A stretch of 64,000 bases of DNA from Pseudomonas sp. S35 (GTDB lineage Bacteria; Pseudomonadota; Gammaproteobacteria; Pseudomonadales; Pseudomonadaceae), in assembly GCF_009866765.1 (NCBI RefSeq), contig NZ_CP019431.1, positions 1,488,001-1,552,000 of the forward strand. The letters run 5' to 3'. The notes under the pieces are model-generated. The model saw only the letters and a program-made list of their open reading frames with translations, was not told where the DNA came from and did not search any database. Both the position numbers and the translations under genes were made by a program. This document shows, piece by piece, positions 36,661-46,393 of this stretch (within the stretch, counting starts at the first letter, position 1; every line of letters starts with the position of its first letter).

Positions 36661-37862
36661 CGCAACATATCCAATGCCTGGTCCAGCGCGTCAAAGAAGC
36701 GCTCCAGGTCATCCGAATCGTTGTACAGCGCCAGGGACACGCGGATCGCCCCCGACAGCTGCATCGCCTTGAGCAGCGGCATTGCGCAATGATGGCCGGC
36801 GCGTACGGCAATGCCTTGCTCGGTCAGCAGGTGCGCAAGGTCAGCGTTATGCACGCCCTCGACCACAAAGCTGACCAGCGCCACCTGCGGCGCGCCCAGC
36901 ACGTGCACGCCATTGCGCGCCTTCAGGCCGCGCAGCAGGTAGTCATGCAGGGCCGCTTCATGGGCGATGACCGCTTGCTGATCCAGCGAGCTCAGGTAGT
37001 CCAGGCTGGCGCCCAGACCAATCACGCTGGCAATCGGTGGCGTGCCGGCCTCAAAGCCCAGCGGTGCCGGGCGGAAGCTCGCGCTGTGGTAGTCGGCCTG
37101 CTGCACCATCTCACCGCCGAACTGCCAGTGGCGCAGGTGATGCAGGGCTTCGTTGCGGCCGTAGAGCACGCCGACGCCGTCCGGGCCGTAGAGCTTGTGG
37201 CTGGAGAAAACATAGAAATCGCAACCCAACGCTTGCACGTCGTGGCGACCGTGGACAATGCCCTGGGCACCGTCGATCACGGTGAGGGCGCCGTGTGGCT
37301 GGGCCAAAGCCAGTAAGGCGTGCAGCGGTTGCCAGGCGCCAAGCACGTTGGACAGCTGGCTCACCGCCAGCAGGCGCGTACGGGGGCCGATCAACTCGGC
37401 GGCGGCGCGCAGGTCGATCACGCCGTCGTCACCGAGTGGCAATACCAGCAGTGTGAGCGCGCGACGTTTGGCCAGTTGCTGCCACGGCAGCAGGTTGGCG
37501 TGGTGTTCCAGGGCGCTGATGACAATCTCATCGCCCGCATTGAATAAGTGCTCAAGGCCATACGCCAAGAGGTTCAGCGCTGAGGTCGCGCCATGAGTAA
37601 AGACTATTTGCCCGGTGTTGCCTGCATTCAACCACTGCGCAACCTTGCTGCGACTGTCCTCGAAGGCTTGGGTCGCATGGGCGCCCGGTAAATGCTGGGC
37701 ACGGTGCACATTCGCTGCGCCATTGGCGTAGTAATGGCTGATGGCATCCAACAGGGCCTGGGGTTTTTGCGTGGTGGCGGCGTTGTCCAGATAAGTCTGG
37801 TCTTGCCGTTGCAGGGTGGCGATGGCCGGAAAATCGGCGCGCCAGGGGGAGGGCACAAGCAT
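36657..37862 (-). CDS. csdA: CsdA/SufS-like cysteine desulfurase
   Basis: 401 residues, PLP enzyme of the class V aminotransferase fold (group II desulfurase). The Schiff-base lysine is K223 in FSSHKLYGPDG and the catalytic cysteine C359 in VRAGHHCAM. It makes persulfide sulfur from cysteine and passes it to CsdE. ATG 37862 is chosen; an upstream TTG adds three residues. Its stop overlaps the csdE start. The gene is not part of a SUF or ISC cluster, which supports the Csd assignment. Confidence 0.92.
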   Translation of the reverse strand: MLVPSPWRADFPAIATLQRQDQTYLDNAATTQKPQALLDAISHYYANGAANVHRAQHLPGAHATQAFEDSRSKVAQWLNAGNTGQIVFTHGATSALNLLAYGLEHLFNAGDEIVISALEHHANLLPWQQLAKRRALTLLVLPLGDDGVIDLRAAAELIGPRTRLLAVSQLSNVLGAWQPLHALLALAQPHGALTVIDGAQGIVHGRHDVQALGCDFYVFSSHKLYGPDGVGVLYGRNEALHHLRHWQFGGEMVQQADYHSASFRPAPLGFEAGTPPIASVIGLGASLDYLSSLDQQAVIAHEAALHDYLLRGLKARNGVHVLGAPQVALVSFVVEGVHNADLAHLLTEQGIAVRAGHHCAMPLLKAMQLSGAIRVSLALYNDSDDLERFFDALDQALDMLR

Positions 37863-37932
37863 GGTGGTCAAGACTCGTATAAGCGAGCCGCGCCCCGGAA
37901 GGCGCAGCCCGCTAGTGGCATCGAGTGGCTGC

Positions 37933-38967
37933 TTAGTTGTGAGCGTGCAGCGCTTCGTTCAGTTCGATGGCCGATTTGTGGGTTTTGCACTCCACGGCAC
38001 CGGTCTCGGAGTTGCGGCGGAACAGCAGGTCCGGCTGGCCGGCCAGTTCGCGTGCCTTGACCACCTTGACCAGTTGGTTCTGCTCATCCAGCAGCGCGAC
38101 TTTGGTCCCGGCGGTGACGTACAGGCCCGATTCCACGGTGTTGCGGTCGCCCAACGGGATACCGATACCGGCGTTCGCGCCGATCAGGCAGCCTTCGCCG
38201 ACCTTGATCACGATGTTGCCGCCGCCCGACAGGGTGCCCATGGTTGAGCAACCGCCGCCCAGGTCCGAGCCCTTGCCGACGAACACACCAGCCGACACGC
38301 GGCCTTCGATCATGCCCGGGCCTTCGGTACCGGCGTTGAAGTTGACGAAACCTTCGTGCATGACGGTGGTGCCTTCGCCCACGTAGGCGCCCAGGCGCAG
38401 GCGGGCGGCGTCAGCGATACGCACGCCGGCCGGGACCACGTAGTCGGTCATTTTCGGGAACTTGTCCACCGAGAACACTTCCAGCAGGTCGCCACGCAGG
38501 CGCGCTTCCAGTTGGCGTTCGGCCAGTTCGCTGATGTCGATCGCGCCCTGGCTGGTCCAGGCCACGTTCGGCAACTGCGGGAACACACCGGCCAGGCTCA
38601 GGCCGTGCGGCTTGACCAGGCGATGGGACAGCAGGTGCAGCTTGAGGTAGGCCTCGGGGGTGGAGGTCAGCGCGGCGTCTTCGGCCAGCAGGGTGGCCAC
38701 CAGCGGTGTGTGGCTTTCCGCCAGGCGGCTCAGCAGCGCAGCCTGGACGGTGTCGACACCTTTAAGGGCGTCAGCCAGTTGCAGCGCTTGGCCCACGGTG
38801 AAGGTGATGGCCTGGTTGCCTTCGGTGTACCCGAGGATCGGCGCGATGGCCGCGACGATTTCAGCCGATGGGTTGAGCAGCGGTTGTGCGTAAAACACTT
38901 CCAGCCAAGCACCTTGGCGGTTCTGAGTGCCGACGCCGAAGCCCAGGCTGAACAGGGAATTGGACAT
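37933..38967 (-). CDS. dapD: Tetrahydrodipicolinate N-succinyltransferase
   Basis: 344 residues; succinylates tetrahydrodipicolinate in lysine and meso-DAP synthesis. This is the long pseudomonad form (P. aeruginosa also 344). A left-handed parallel beta-helix is shown by repeated hexapeptide-like segments (VGEGTTVMHEGFVNFNAGTEGPGMIEGRVSAGVFVGKGSDLGGG). A ribosome site GAGG precedes the ATG. It is 70 bases after the csdA start region on the same strand, probably its own transcript. Confidence 0.96.
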   Translation of the reverse strand: MSNSLFSLGFGVGTQNRQGAWLEVFYAQPLLNPSAEIVAAIAPILGYTEGNQAITFTVGQALQLADALKGVDTVQAALLSRLAESHTPLVATLLAEDAALTSTPEAYLKLHLLSHRLVKPHGLSLAGVFPQLPNVAWTSQGAIDISELAERQLEARLRGDLLEVFSVDKFPKMTDYVVPAGVRIADAARLRLGAYVGEGTTVMHEGFVNFNAGTEGPGMIEGRVSAGVFVGKGSDLGGGCSTMGTLSGGGNIVIKVGEGCLIGANAGIGIPLGDRNTVESGLYVTAGTKVALLDEQNQLVKVVKARELAGQPDLLFRRNSETGAVECKTHKSAIELNEALHAHN

Positions 38968-38999
38968 GCTGTTACCTCTACAAAAATGGAAGGGCTGGC

Positions 39000-39362
39000 C
39001 TACTTGAGGGCCGCCGAATAACTATCTGGCTTGAAGCCAATCAGGGTTCTGTCACCGAGATCAAGCACCGGGCGCTTGATCATCGAAGGTTGCGCGAGCA
39101 TCAATTCAATGGCTTTCGACTGATCGAGATCGGCTTTGCGTTCGTCTTCGAGTTTGCGAAAGGTGGTGCCCGCACGGTTCAAAACCACCTGCCAACCGTG
39201 CTCGTCGCACCATTGGGTCAAGTGTTCGCGGTCGATACCGGCCGTTTTGTAGTCGTGGAACTCATAGCTCACCGCGTGCTCATCGAGCCAGGTGCGCGCC
39301 TTTTTCATGGTGTCGCAAGCTTTGATGCCGAAAAGGTGCAACGTTTTGCTTGAAGCGGTCAA
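39000..39362 (-). CDS. yffB: YffB/Spx-like ArsC-family protein
   Basis: 120 residues, thioredoxin-like ArsC/Spx fold, closely resembling E. coli YffB: LFGIKACDTMKKARTWL, FHDYK, RAGTTFRKL and IKRPVLDLG. The single redox cysteine is in KACDT and lacks a second cysteine. Function in E. coli is unknown; a link to glutathione-dependent redox has been proposed. The start is a TTG at 39362, because AAAGGGGG lies about seven bases upstream and no ATG precedes the fold. It is just upstream of dapD, as yffB neighbours dapE in E. coli. Confidence 0.85.
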   Translation of the reverse strand: MTASSKTLHLFGIKACDTMKKARTWLDEHAVSYEFHDYKTAGIDREHLTQWCDEHGWQVVLNRAGTTFRKLEDERKADLDQSKAIELMLAQPSMIKRPVLDLGDRTLIGFKPDSYSAALK

Positions 39363-39563
39363 GGAATTGCCCCCTTTTAGGATGCTCAAAACGAAAGGTC
39401 CGGGATTATGCCACGACCAGCGGGTTTGGGTGCCGGTCGTCCTGCGCTGTGCGACTTTTGTGCAAAAGCCAGCGCGTAACATAGCCGGTTAATATGGCAC
39501 TTCAACGGCCAGTTGTTGCCTGATGTGTGTCGTTGCAAGTCGATTGTCCGGGAAACCCGCTTT

Positions 39564-41207
39564 ATGCAAACCGCCTACACCGTTCTTATCCTGCTGATGC
39601 TGGTCAGCGTTTCGCGTCTGGTCGGGCGTGTTATCCCTTTGCCATTACCCCTGGTGCAGATTGCCGCCGGTGCCTTGCTGGCCTGGCCGACGCTGGGGCT
39701 GCATGTAGCACTGGACCCGGAGCTGTTCCTGTTTCTGTTCCTGCCACCGCTGCTGTTCTCCGACGGCTGGCGCATGCCCAAGCGTGAATTGTGGCGCCTG
39801 CGTGGGCCGATCCTGACGCTTGCCGTGGGGCTTGTGCTGTTCACGGTGGTCGGTGCCGGTTACTTCATTCATTGGATTTTACCTACGATCCCGTTGCCGG
39901 TGGCCTTCGCCCTGGCGGCCGTGTTGTCGCCGACGGATGCCGTGGCGGTGTCGGCCATTTCCCAGAACCGCTTGCCTACGCCGTTGATGCATATGCTCCA
40001 GGGCGAAGCCTTGATGAACGATGCGTCGGGCCTGGTGACCTTCAAGTTTGCCTTGGCTGCTGCGTTGACCGGCGTGTTCTCCCTGGCCGATGCCAGCCTG
40101 ACCTTTGTGTTGGTCGCCGTCGGTGGCCTGGCGGTCGGTGTGGCGTTGAGTTGGCTGGTCGGCCGCTTGCGCGCATGGATGATCGCAAGGGGCTGGGACG
40201 ATCCGGCGACCCACGTGGTGTTCATGTTGCTGCTGCCGTTTGCGGCCTATGTGCTGGCTGAGCGCTTGGGGGCTTCAGGGATTTTGTCGGCGGTTGCGGC
40301 GGGGATGATGCAAAGCTGGCTAGACCTGTTGCCACGCCAGACCAGTACGCGCTTGCTCAATCGCAGCGTGTGGTCGTTGCTGGAGTTTGCCTTCAACGGC
40401 TTGATCTTCCTGCTGCTGGGCCTGCAACTGCCGGACATCATCAAGGCTGTGGTGAGCCATGAGGTGACGTTGTGGCCAACGCTGTTCTATCGCTGCCTGG
40501 ACGTGGTCGCGATTTTCCTGGTGTTGGTGGTGCTGCGTTTTATCTGGGTGCAGAGCATCTGGAGGCTGTCGGGGTTATTGCGTCGCGTGCGTGGGAAAAG
40601 CGCGCTGACGCTGGTGCCGACCGCCCGATCCTGCTGGCTGCTGACGGTCGGTGGCGTGCGCGGTGCAGTGACCCTGGCCGGTGTGATGTCGGTGCCTTTG
40701 CTGCTGGCGCCAGGCAAGGATTTCCCCGAGCGCGACCTGCTGATCTTTATTGCCGCCGGGGTGATCCTGCTGTCACTGGTGGCCGCCTGTATCGCCTTGC
40801 CGCTGCTGTTGCGCGGCATCGAAAAGAGCCCCGATGAAAAACGCCACAAGGAAGTGCGCGAGGCATGGAAAAAGACCGCCGTGGCAGCGATTCACGCGCT
40901 GGAAACGGATGAGCCTGCTGAGTCAGAAAGCGCCGACGCCGCCCAGGCGGCACTGGCCACTGAGCTCAAGGCGCGGCTGATGTCGGAATATCGTCATCAG
41001 TTGGAGGTGTTCAACGATTCCGCTGAAGCCCAGGCGCTGGCGCTGCAGATGGACTTGCTTGAGCGAAAACTGCGGCTCAAGGCCCTGCGTGCGCAACGGT
41101 TGGAGTTGTACAGCCTGAGCCGTCATCACCAGATCGGTGATGACGTTTTGAGGGAGGTGTTGGCGGAATTGGATATGAGTGAGGCGAACCTGGGTCAGGT
41201 GAAATGA
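39564..41207 (+). CDS. Na+/H+ antiporter, CPA1 family (YjcE-like)
   Basis: 547 residues. About 12 membrane segments in the first 420 residues, then a cytoplasmic, charged tail with helices (about 430-547). The conserved core is in LSPTDAVAVSAI and GEALMNDASGLVTFK, the ion-binding asparagine-aspartate region of CPA1 exchangers. It should export sodium (or potassium) for protons. ATG 39564 is used; an extension to 39513 runs upstream without a ribosome site. It is convergent with dapC, only nine bases apart. Confidence 0.9.
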   Translation: MQTAYTVLILLMLVSVSRLVGRVIPLPLPLVQIAAGALLAWPTLGLHVALDPELFLFLFLPPLLFSDGWRMPKRELWRLRGPILTLAVGLVLFTVVGAGYFIHWILPTIPLPVAFALAAVLSPTDAVAVSAISQNRLPTPLMHMLQGEALMNDASGLVTFKFALAAALTGVFSLADASLTFVLVAVGGLAVGVALSWLVGRLRAWMIARGWDDPATHVVFMLLLPFAAYVLAERLGASGILSAVAAGMMQSWLDLLPRQTSTRLLNRSVWSLLEFAFNGLIFLLLGLQLPDIIKAVVSHEVTLWPTLFYRCLDVVAIFLVLVVLRFIWVQSIWRLSGLLRRVRGKSALTLVPTARSCWLLTVGGVRGAVTLAGVMSVPLLLAPGKDFPERDLLIFIAAGVILLSLVAACIALPLLLRGIEKSPDEKRHKEVREAWKKTAVAAIHALETDEPAESESADAAQAALATELKARLMSEYRHQLEVFNDSAEAQALALQMDLLERKLRLKALRAQRLELYSLSRHHQIGDDVLREVLAELDMSEANLGQVK

Positions 41208-41216
41208 CCCGGTTGC

Positions 41217-42416
41217 TTACCGACGACGCTGAATGAAATCGCGCATCCGCTGGGCCGCTTCCACGCACTCGGCCAGCGGCGCAACCAGCGCCAGCCGCAC
41301 ACGGCCGGCCCCTGGGTTAAAGCCATCGACTTCTCGCGACAGGTACGAGCCGGGCACCACGGTTACGTGTTCTTCCACGAATAGATCGCGGCAGAACGCG
41401 GCATCGTCGCCGTTCACATTCGGCCACAAGTAGAAGCCGCCGTCCGGGCTTTGCACATCCAGCACCGGTTTGAGGATCGCCAGCACGGCGTCGAACTTCT
41501 CGCGGTACAGGTCGCGGTTGGCCAGCACGTGGGCTTCGTCCTGCCAGGCGGCGATGCTGGCCAGTTGGGTTTGTACCGGCATCGCGCAGCCGTGGTAGGT
41601 GCGGTACAGCAGGAAGGCCTTGAGGATTTCCGCATCGCCGGCCACAAAACCGGAGCGCAGGCCCGGCAAATTCGAGCGTTTGGACAGGCTGTGGAATACC
41701 ACGCAACGCTTGAAGTCTTGGCGGCCCAGTTCGACACAGGCACTCAACAGGCCCGGCGGCGGGGTTTGTTCGTCGAAGTACAGCTCGCTGTAGCACTCAT
41801 CGGCGGCGATGACGAAGTCGTATTCGTCGGCCAGGGCGATCAGTTTTTTCAGGGTGTCGACCGGGATCAACGCGCCGGTCGGGTTGCCGGGGGAGCACAG
41901 GAACAGGATCTGGCAGCGTTTCCAGATGTCCGGCGTCACGGCGTCGAAGTCCGGGTTGAAGCCGTTCTCGTCCAGGCACGGCAGGTAGTGCGGCTTGGCG
42001 CCGGCCAGGAACGCGGCGCCTTCGTAGATCTGGTAGAACGGGTTCGGGCTCACCACCAGGGCATCGTCGCCACGGTTGACCACGGTCTGGGTAAAAGCGA
42101 ACAGCGCCTCGCGGGTGCCATTGACTGGCAGGATGTTGCGCGCCGGGTCGAGCCAGCCCTTGGGCACGTTGAAACGGCGTTCGCACCAGGCGCCGATGGC
42201 CTCGCGCAGGGCCGGGATGCCCAGTGTGGAGGGGTACACCGCCATCTGGTCGAGGTTGTTGCTCAGTGCCTCGGCCACGAAGGTCGGCGATTTGTGCTTG
42301 GGTTCGCCGATGGACAGCGCGATCGGGCGTTTGTCCGGGTTCGGCGTGACGCTGCCCAGCAGGGCGCGCAGTTTCTCGAACGGGTAGGGCTGCAGCTGGT
42401 TCAGGGCGTTGTTCAT
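41217..42416 (-). CDS. dapC: Succinyldiaminopimelate transaminase
   Basis: 399 residues, class I PLP aminotransferase. The Schiff-base lysine is in SLSKRSNLPGLRSGF, and GTREALFAFTQ and CSPGNPTGALI are typical of the fold. It converts N-succinyl-2-amino-6-oxopimelate to succinyl-DAP, between DapD and DapE. The position, next to glnD as in P. aeruginosa (PA3659, from memory), supports dapC over the general label aspartate aminotransferase. It lies 40 bases after the glnD stop on the same strand. Confidence 0.93.
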   Translation of the reverse strand: MNNALNQLQPYPFEKLRALLGSVTPNPDKRPIALSIGEPKHKSPTFVAEALSNNLDQMAVYPSTLGIPALREAIGAWCERRFNVPKGWLDPARNILPVNGTREALFAFTQTVVNRGDDALVVSPNPFYQIYEGAAFLAGAKPHYLPCLDENGFNPDFDAVTPDIWKRCQILFLCSPGNPTGALIPVDTLKKLIALADEYDFVIAADECYSELYFDEQTPPPGLLSACVELGRQDFKRCVVFHSLSKRSNLPGLRSGFVAGDAEILKAFLLYRTYHGCAMPVQTQLASIAAWQDEAHVLANRDLYREKFDAVLAILKPVLDVQSPDGGFYLWPNVNGDDAAFCRDLFVEEHVTVVPGSYLSREVDGFNPGAGRVRLALVAPLAECVEAAQRMRDFIQRRR

Positions 42417-42456
42417 CGGTGGATCTCGTGCAAGGCGTTGAAAACTGGGATGAGGT

Positions 42457-45159
42457 TCAAATCGTCAGGCGTGTGAGCTCGACGCCGGGCTCCTGGGTCA
42501 CGCTCAGCTGCTGCACGATCGCCGCCTGCAAGCGCAGGCACAGCTCTGGGTCGGACAGCGGCTGGTTGTCGGCATCGGTGAGGAAGAACACGTCTTCCAC
42601 GCGCTCACCGAGGGTTGCGATCTTGGCGTTCTGCAATGACAGGTCGAACTCCAGGAAGATCCCGCCGATCCGTGCCAGCAAGCCTGGGCGGTCCGGCGCG
42701 CTGAGTTCCAGCACCGTTACCGGGCGCTGCGCATCGTTGGAGATGGTCACCTGGGGCGCAAAGGCGAAATGCTTGAGCTGGCGCGGCACCCTGCGCTGGA
42801 TGATCGTCGGGTAGTCGTCGGGGTTGCGCAGGGCTTCGGTGAGGCCTTCACGGATCTTTTTCACCCGCGCCGGGTTGTCGCCGATGGACTCGCCTTCGGT
42901 GTCGAGCACGATGTAGGTGTCGAGGGTGAACTGGCTGCTGGAGGTGATCACCCGTGCATCGTGGATGTTCAGGTTGAGCTGGTCCATGGCGGCCACGGTC
43001 ACGGCGAAGAAGTCGTGCTGGTCGGGTGCGTAGATGAAAATCTGCGTGCCGCCCTCGAATTCGCGCTGGGTGGTTTCCTTGATCAGCACCAGCGGGCCGC
43101 CATCGGCGGGCTGTTGCAGGATCGCGTCGGTGTGCCAGGCCACATCGCCGGCGGTATGGCGCAAAAAGTAATCGTCGCCCAGTTGCGACCACAGTTGCTC
43201 GACGTCGTCCGGGTCGTTGCCGCCGCGTACGAGGATATCCAGCGCCGCGCTTTGGGTGCGGCGGATCTGCTCTTCGCGGTCCACTGGGTTTTCCAGGCCA
43301 CGGCGCAGGGCGCGCTTGGTCTCGGTGTACAGCTGGCGCAGCAGGCTGGCGCGCCAGGAGTTCCACAGGGTTGGGTTGGTGGCGTTGATGTCCGAGACGG
43401 TCAGCACGTACAGGTAGTCCAGGCGTGTTTCATCGCCGACCGCCTGTGCAAAATCGTGGATTACCTGTGGGTCGGACAGGTCCTTGCGCTGGGCCGTGGT
43501 CGACATCACCAGGTGGTTCTGTACCAGCCAGACGATCAGGCGGCTGTCCCACTGCGGCAACTGGTGGCGCTGGCAGAACGCCTCGGCGTCGACCGCGCCG
43601 ACCTCCGAGTGGTCGCCATGCCGGCCCTTGCCAATGTCGTGGTACAGGCCGGCCAGGTAGATCAGTTCCGGCTTGGGTAGCTTGGCCATCAGCTTACTGG
43701 CCAGCGGGAATTTCTCTGACACCTGGGTGTACTGCAGCTTACGCAGGTGCTTGATCAGGTTCAGGGTGTGAGCGTCCACGGTATAGATGTGGAACAGGTC
43801 ATGTTGCATCTGCCCGACGATAAAACCGAACTCCGGCAGGTAGCGCCCGAGGATGCCATAGCGGTTCATGCGCCGCAGGTTGCGGTGGATACCGATCTTG
43901 CACTTGAACAGCTCGATAAACAGGCTGGTGTTGCGGATGTCGTTGCGAAAATCGTCGTCGATCAGGTGCCGGTTTTCCCGCAGCAGGCGGATGGTGTCGG
44001 CGCGCACGCCTTTGATTTCCGGCTGTTGGGCCATCAGCACGAAGATTTCCAGCATGGCAAACGGCGTGCGACTGAACACGTTGTCGTTGCGCGCTTCGAT
44101 GTAGCCATCGTGCAGTTGGAAGCGCGAATTGATCGGCTGCGGCGGCGCTTCGTCTTCGGGGGCCAGGATCACTTCTTCAAAGTGCTGGATGATCAGGTCG
44201 CTGAGCTGGGCAATGCTCATCACCACGCGATAGTACTGCTGCATGAAGCTTTCGATGCTGGTCTTGGCGTCTTCACCTTCAAAGCCCAGCAGAGTGGCGA
44301 TGGAGCGCTGGTGGTCGAACAACAGGCGGTCTTCGGCGCGCCCGGCGAGCATATGCAGGGCGTAGCGCACTTTCCAGATGAATTCCTGGGACGAGGCCAG
44401 CAGGGCGTTTTCGCTCTCTACCAAAAAACCTTCGCCGGCCAGGGCCCGCAGGTTCAGGGTGCCGTACTGGCGACGGGCGACCCACAAAATCGTCTGGATA
44501 TCACGCAAGCCGCCGGGCGAACCTTTGACGTTGGGTTCCAGGTTGTATTCGGTGTCGTTGTACTTGTGGTGCCGGGCCTTCTGCTCGGCGCGTTTGGCCA
44601 GGAAGAAGTCCTTGCTTGGCCACATGTGCGCGGTGCTGGTGACTTCGAGCATGCGCTGGCGCAGGCGCTCCGGACCGCAGATGGTACGGCTTTCCATCAG
44701 GTTGGTGACGACCGTGAGGTCGGCGCGGGCCTCTTCGGCGCATTCGTCCACCGAGCGCACGCTCTGGCCGACTTCCAGGCCGATGTCCCACAGCAGCGTG
44801 AGAAAACGCTCGATGGAATCGCGAAAAATCTCATGATCGGCGCTGTCCAGCAGGATCAGCAGGTCGATGTCGGAGTAGGGGTGCAATTCGCCACGGCCGT
44901 AGCCGCCGACCGCCACCAAGGCGATATCGGCGTTTTCGCTCCAACTGAACTGTTCCCAGGCCTTTTGCAGGATGTTGTCGACGAACCAGGCGCGGTCCTC
45001 GATCAGCCGGCGGATGTCCCGGCCACTGCGAAAGCGCTCATCGAGCACCTCGCGGGCCTGGCGGATCGCCTTCTTGAAAGCCGCTATGGGGCTTGCCTTC
45101 AGGGCCAGTTCGGCCTGGAACTGGCCACGGTCGAAGAGTTCGGGATCCACCTGGGGCAT
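42457..45159 (-). CDS. glnD: GlnD, PII uridylyltransferase/uridylyl-removing enzyme
   Basis: 900 residues. Nucleotidyltransferase domain with [17 protein letters not shown] (metal aspartates D97 and D99), an HD phosphohydrolase domain ([15 protein letters not shown]), and two ACT domains at the C-terminus ([18 protein letters not shown] and [17 protein letters not shown]). It senses glutamine and adds or removes UMP on PII, controlling nitrogen metabolism. A ribosome site AAGGAAAG precedes the start. map lies upstream on the same strand, dapC downstream. Confidence 0.97.
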   Translation of the reverse strand: MPQVDPELFDRGQFQAELALKASPIAAFKKAIRQAREVLDERFRSGRDIRRLIEDRAWFVDNILQKAWEQFSWSENADIALVAVGGYGRGELHPYSDIDLLILLDSADHEIFRDSIERFLTLLWDIGLEVGQSVRSVDECAEEARADLTVVTNLMESRTICGPERLRQRMLEVTSTAHMWPSKDFFLAKRAEQKARHHKYNDTEYNLEPNVKGSPGGLRDIQTILWVARRQYGTLNLRALAGEGFLVESENALLASSQEFIWKVRYALHMLAGRAEDRLLFDHQRSIATLLGFEGEDAKTSIESFMQQYYRVVMSIAQLSDLIIQHFEEVILAPEDEAPPQPINSRFQLHDGYIEARNDNVFSRTPFAMLEIFVLMAQQPEIKGVRADTIRLLRENRHLIDDDFRNDIRNTSLFIELFKCKIGIHRNLRRMNRYGILGRYLPEFGFIVGQMQHDLFHIYTVDAHTLNLIKHLRKLQYTQVSEKFPLASKLMAKLPKPELIYLAGLYHDIGKGRHGDHSEVGAVDAEAFCQRHQLPQWDSRLIVWLVQNHLVMSTTAQRKDLSDPQVIHDFAQAVGDETRLDYLYVLTVSDINATNPTLWNSWRASLLRQLYTETKRALRRGLENPVDREEQIRRTQSAALDILVRGGNDPDDVEQLWSQLGDDYFLRHTAGDVAWHTDAILQQPADGGPLVLIKETTQREFEGGTQIFIYAPDQHDFFAVTVAAMDQLNLNIHDARVITSSSQFTLDTYIVLDTEGESIGDNPARVKKIREGLTEALRNPDDYPTIIQRRVPRQLKHFAFAPQVTISNDAQRPVTVLELSAPDRPGLLARIGGIFLEFDLSLQNAKIATLGERVEDVFFLTDADNQPLSDPELCLRLQAAIVQQLSVTQEPGVELTRLTI

Positions 45160-45223
45160 CGATCGGCTTTCCTTTCTATCTGTCAGTCAGTCACAACACG
45201 CTGTGGGAAAACCTGGGCAAGCT

Positions 45224-46006
45224 TCAGGCCGAAACGCGTGGGATCGTGTCGTCGGCGCGCAGGGTGAAGATCTCGTAGCCGGTTTCGGTGACCAGCAGGG
45301 TGTGTTCCCACTGGGCCGAGAGCTTGCGGTCCTTGGTGATGGCGGTCCAGCCGTCGCCCAGCACCTTGGTGTCGGCCTTGCCTTGGTTGATCATCGGCTC
45401 GATGGTGAAGGTCATGCCTGCCTTGAGCTCCATGCCTGTGCCGGCGCGGCCGTAGTGCAGGATCTGCGGCTCTTCATGGAACACGGTGCCGATGCCGTGG
45501 CCGCAGAACTCGCGGACCACCGAAAAACCGTTCTTTTCGGCGTGCTTCTGGATCACTTCACCGATATCGCCCAGGCGGCAGCCGGGCTTGACGATTTCGA
45601 TGGCCTTGTACATGCACTCCTGGGTGACCTGGGACAGGCGCTCGGCCCAGACTGGTACGGTGCCGACGTGGAACATGCGGCTGGTGTCGCCGAAATAGCG
45701 GTCCTTGATCACCGTGACGTCGATGTTCAGGGTGTCGCCGTCTTTCAAGGGCTTGTCGCCCGGGATCCCGTGGCAGACCACGTGGTTGACCGAGGTGCAG
45801 ATCGATTTGGGGAAGCCCTTGTAGTTCAGCGGCGCAGGAATGGCGCCCTGCACGTTGACTATATAGTCGTGGCAGATCTGGTTGAGGGTTTCAGTGGTGA
45901 CGCCGGGCTTGACGTGTTCGGCGATCATTTCCAGCACGTCGGCAGCCAGTTTGCCGGCGATGCGCATGCCAGCGATGTCTTCGGCGGTTTTCAAGCTAAC
46001 GGTCAT
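45224..46006 (-). CDS. map: Methionine aminopeptidase, type I
   Basis: 260 residues; removes the initiator methionine co-translationally. Metal ligands are visible: D and D in LNIDVTVIKDRYFGD, H in GHGIGTVFHE, E in FTIEPMIN, and E in WEHTLLVTETG. The divergent map-rpsB arrangement is the same as in E. coli. AGAGAG precedes the ATG. Confidence 0.96.
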   Translation of the reverse strand: MTVSLKTAEDIAGMRIAGKLAADVLEMIAEHVKPGVTTETLNQICHDYIVNVQGAIPAPLNYKGFPKSICTSVNHVVCHGIPGDKPLKDGDTLNIDVTVIKDRYFGDTSRMFHVGTVPVWAERLSQVTQECMYKAIEIVKPGCRLGDIGEVIQKHAEKNGFSVVREFCGHGIGTVFHEEPQILHYGRAGTGMELKAGMTFTIEPMINQGKADTKVLGDGWTAITKDRKLSAQWEHTLLVTETGYEIFTLRADDTIPRVSA

Positions 46007-46393
46007 ACAGGCTCTCTCTAGCGCGATGCGCTGAAATCAATACGGTTCACGGGCGTGCGACAAAAGGTTACATAATTCGCACAAACGCCAAAAAACGCGA
46101 TTCTAACAGACACGGGCTGCAAATCATGAGCCCCTGACGATCGCTTCTCTCTATAAGGTGGGGCTATATCCGCTCTATTCAAAGGGTTGCATGTAGGTCG
46201 CGCACACCAAATGTGATTGCGGGTTTCGTTTTCGCCCTTCCTGTGGTATAAAATGCGCCGCTTTCCGGGGATGCTCCGGAGAGCTTAAATCCACACACGT
46301 GTCGACACGATGACCTGGGTGCCGGAGGCCTTGATGCCGCTGGTTGGTCATTGGGATACGTGGAGGCCAAACCCGACTTATTAAGGAACTATC
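46007..46393 (+). promoter_or_regulatory. map-rpsB divergent region with probable rpsB promoter and leader RNA
   Basis: 387 bases with no protein gene. A -10-like TATAAA is at 46247-46252; the -35 (TTTCGT at 46224-46229, 17 bases upstream) is a weak match. A leader of about 135 bases follows to the rpsB start. In gammaproteobacteria the rpsB leader is known to fold and be bound by S2 for feedback on rpsB-tsf, so the same control is likely here, but I have not folded or aligned it. The AAGGA before the ATG is the ribosome site. Confidence 0.6.
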
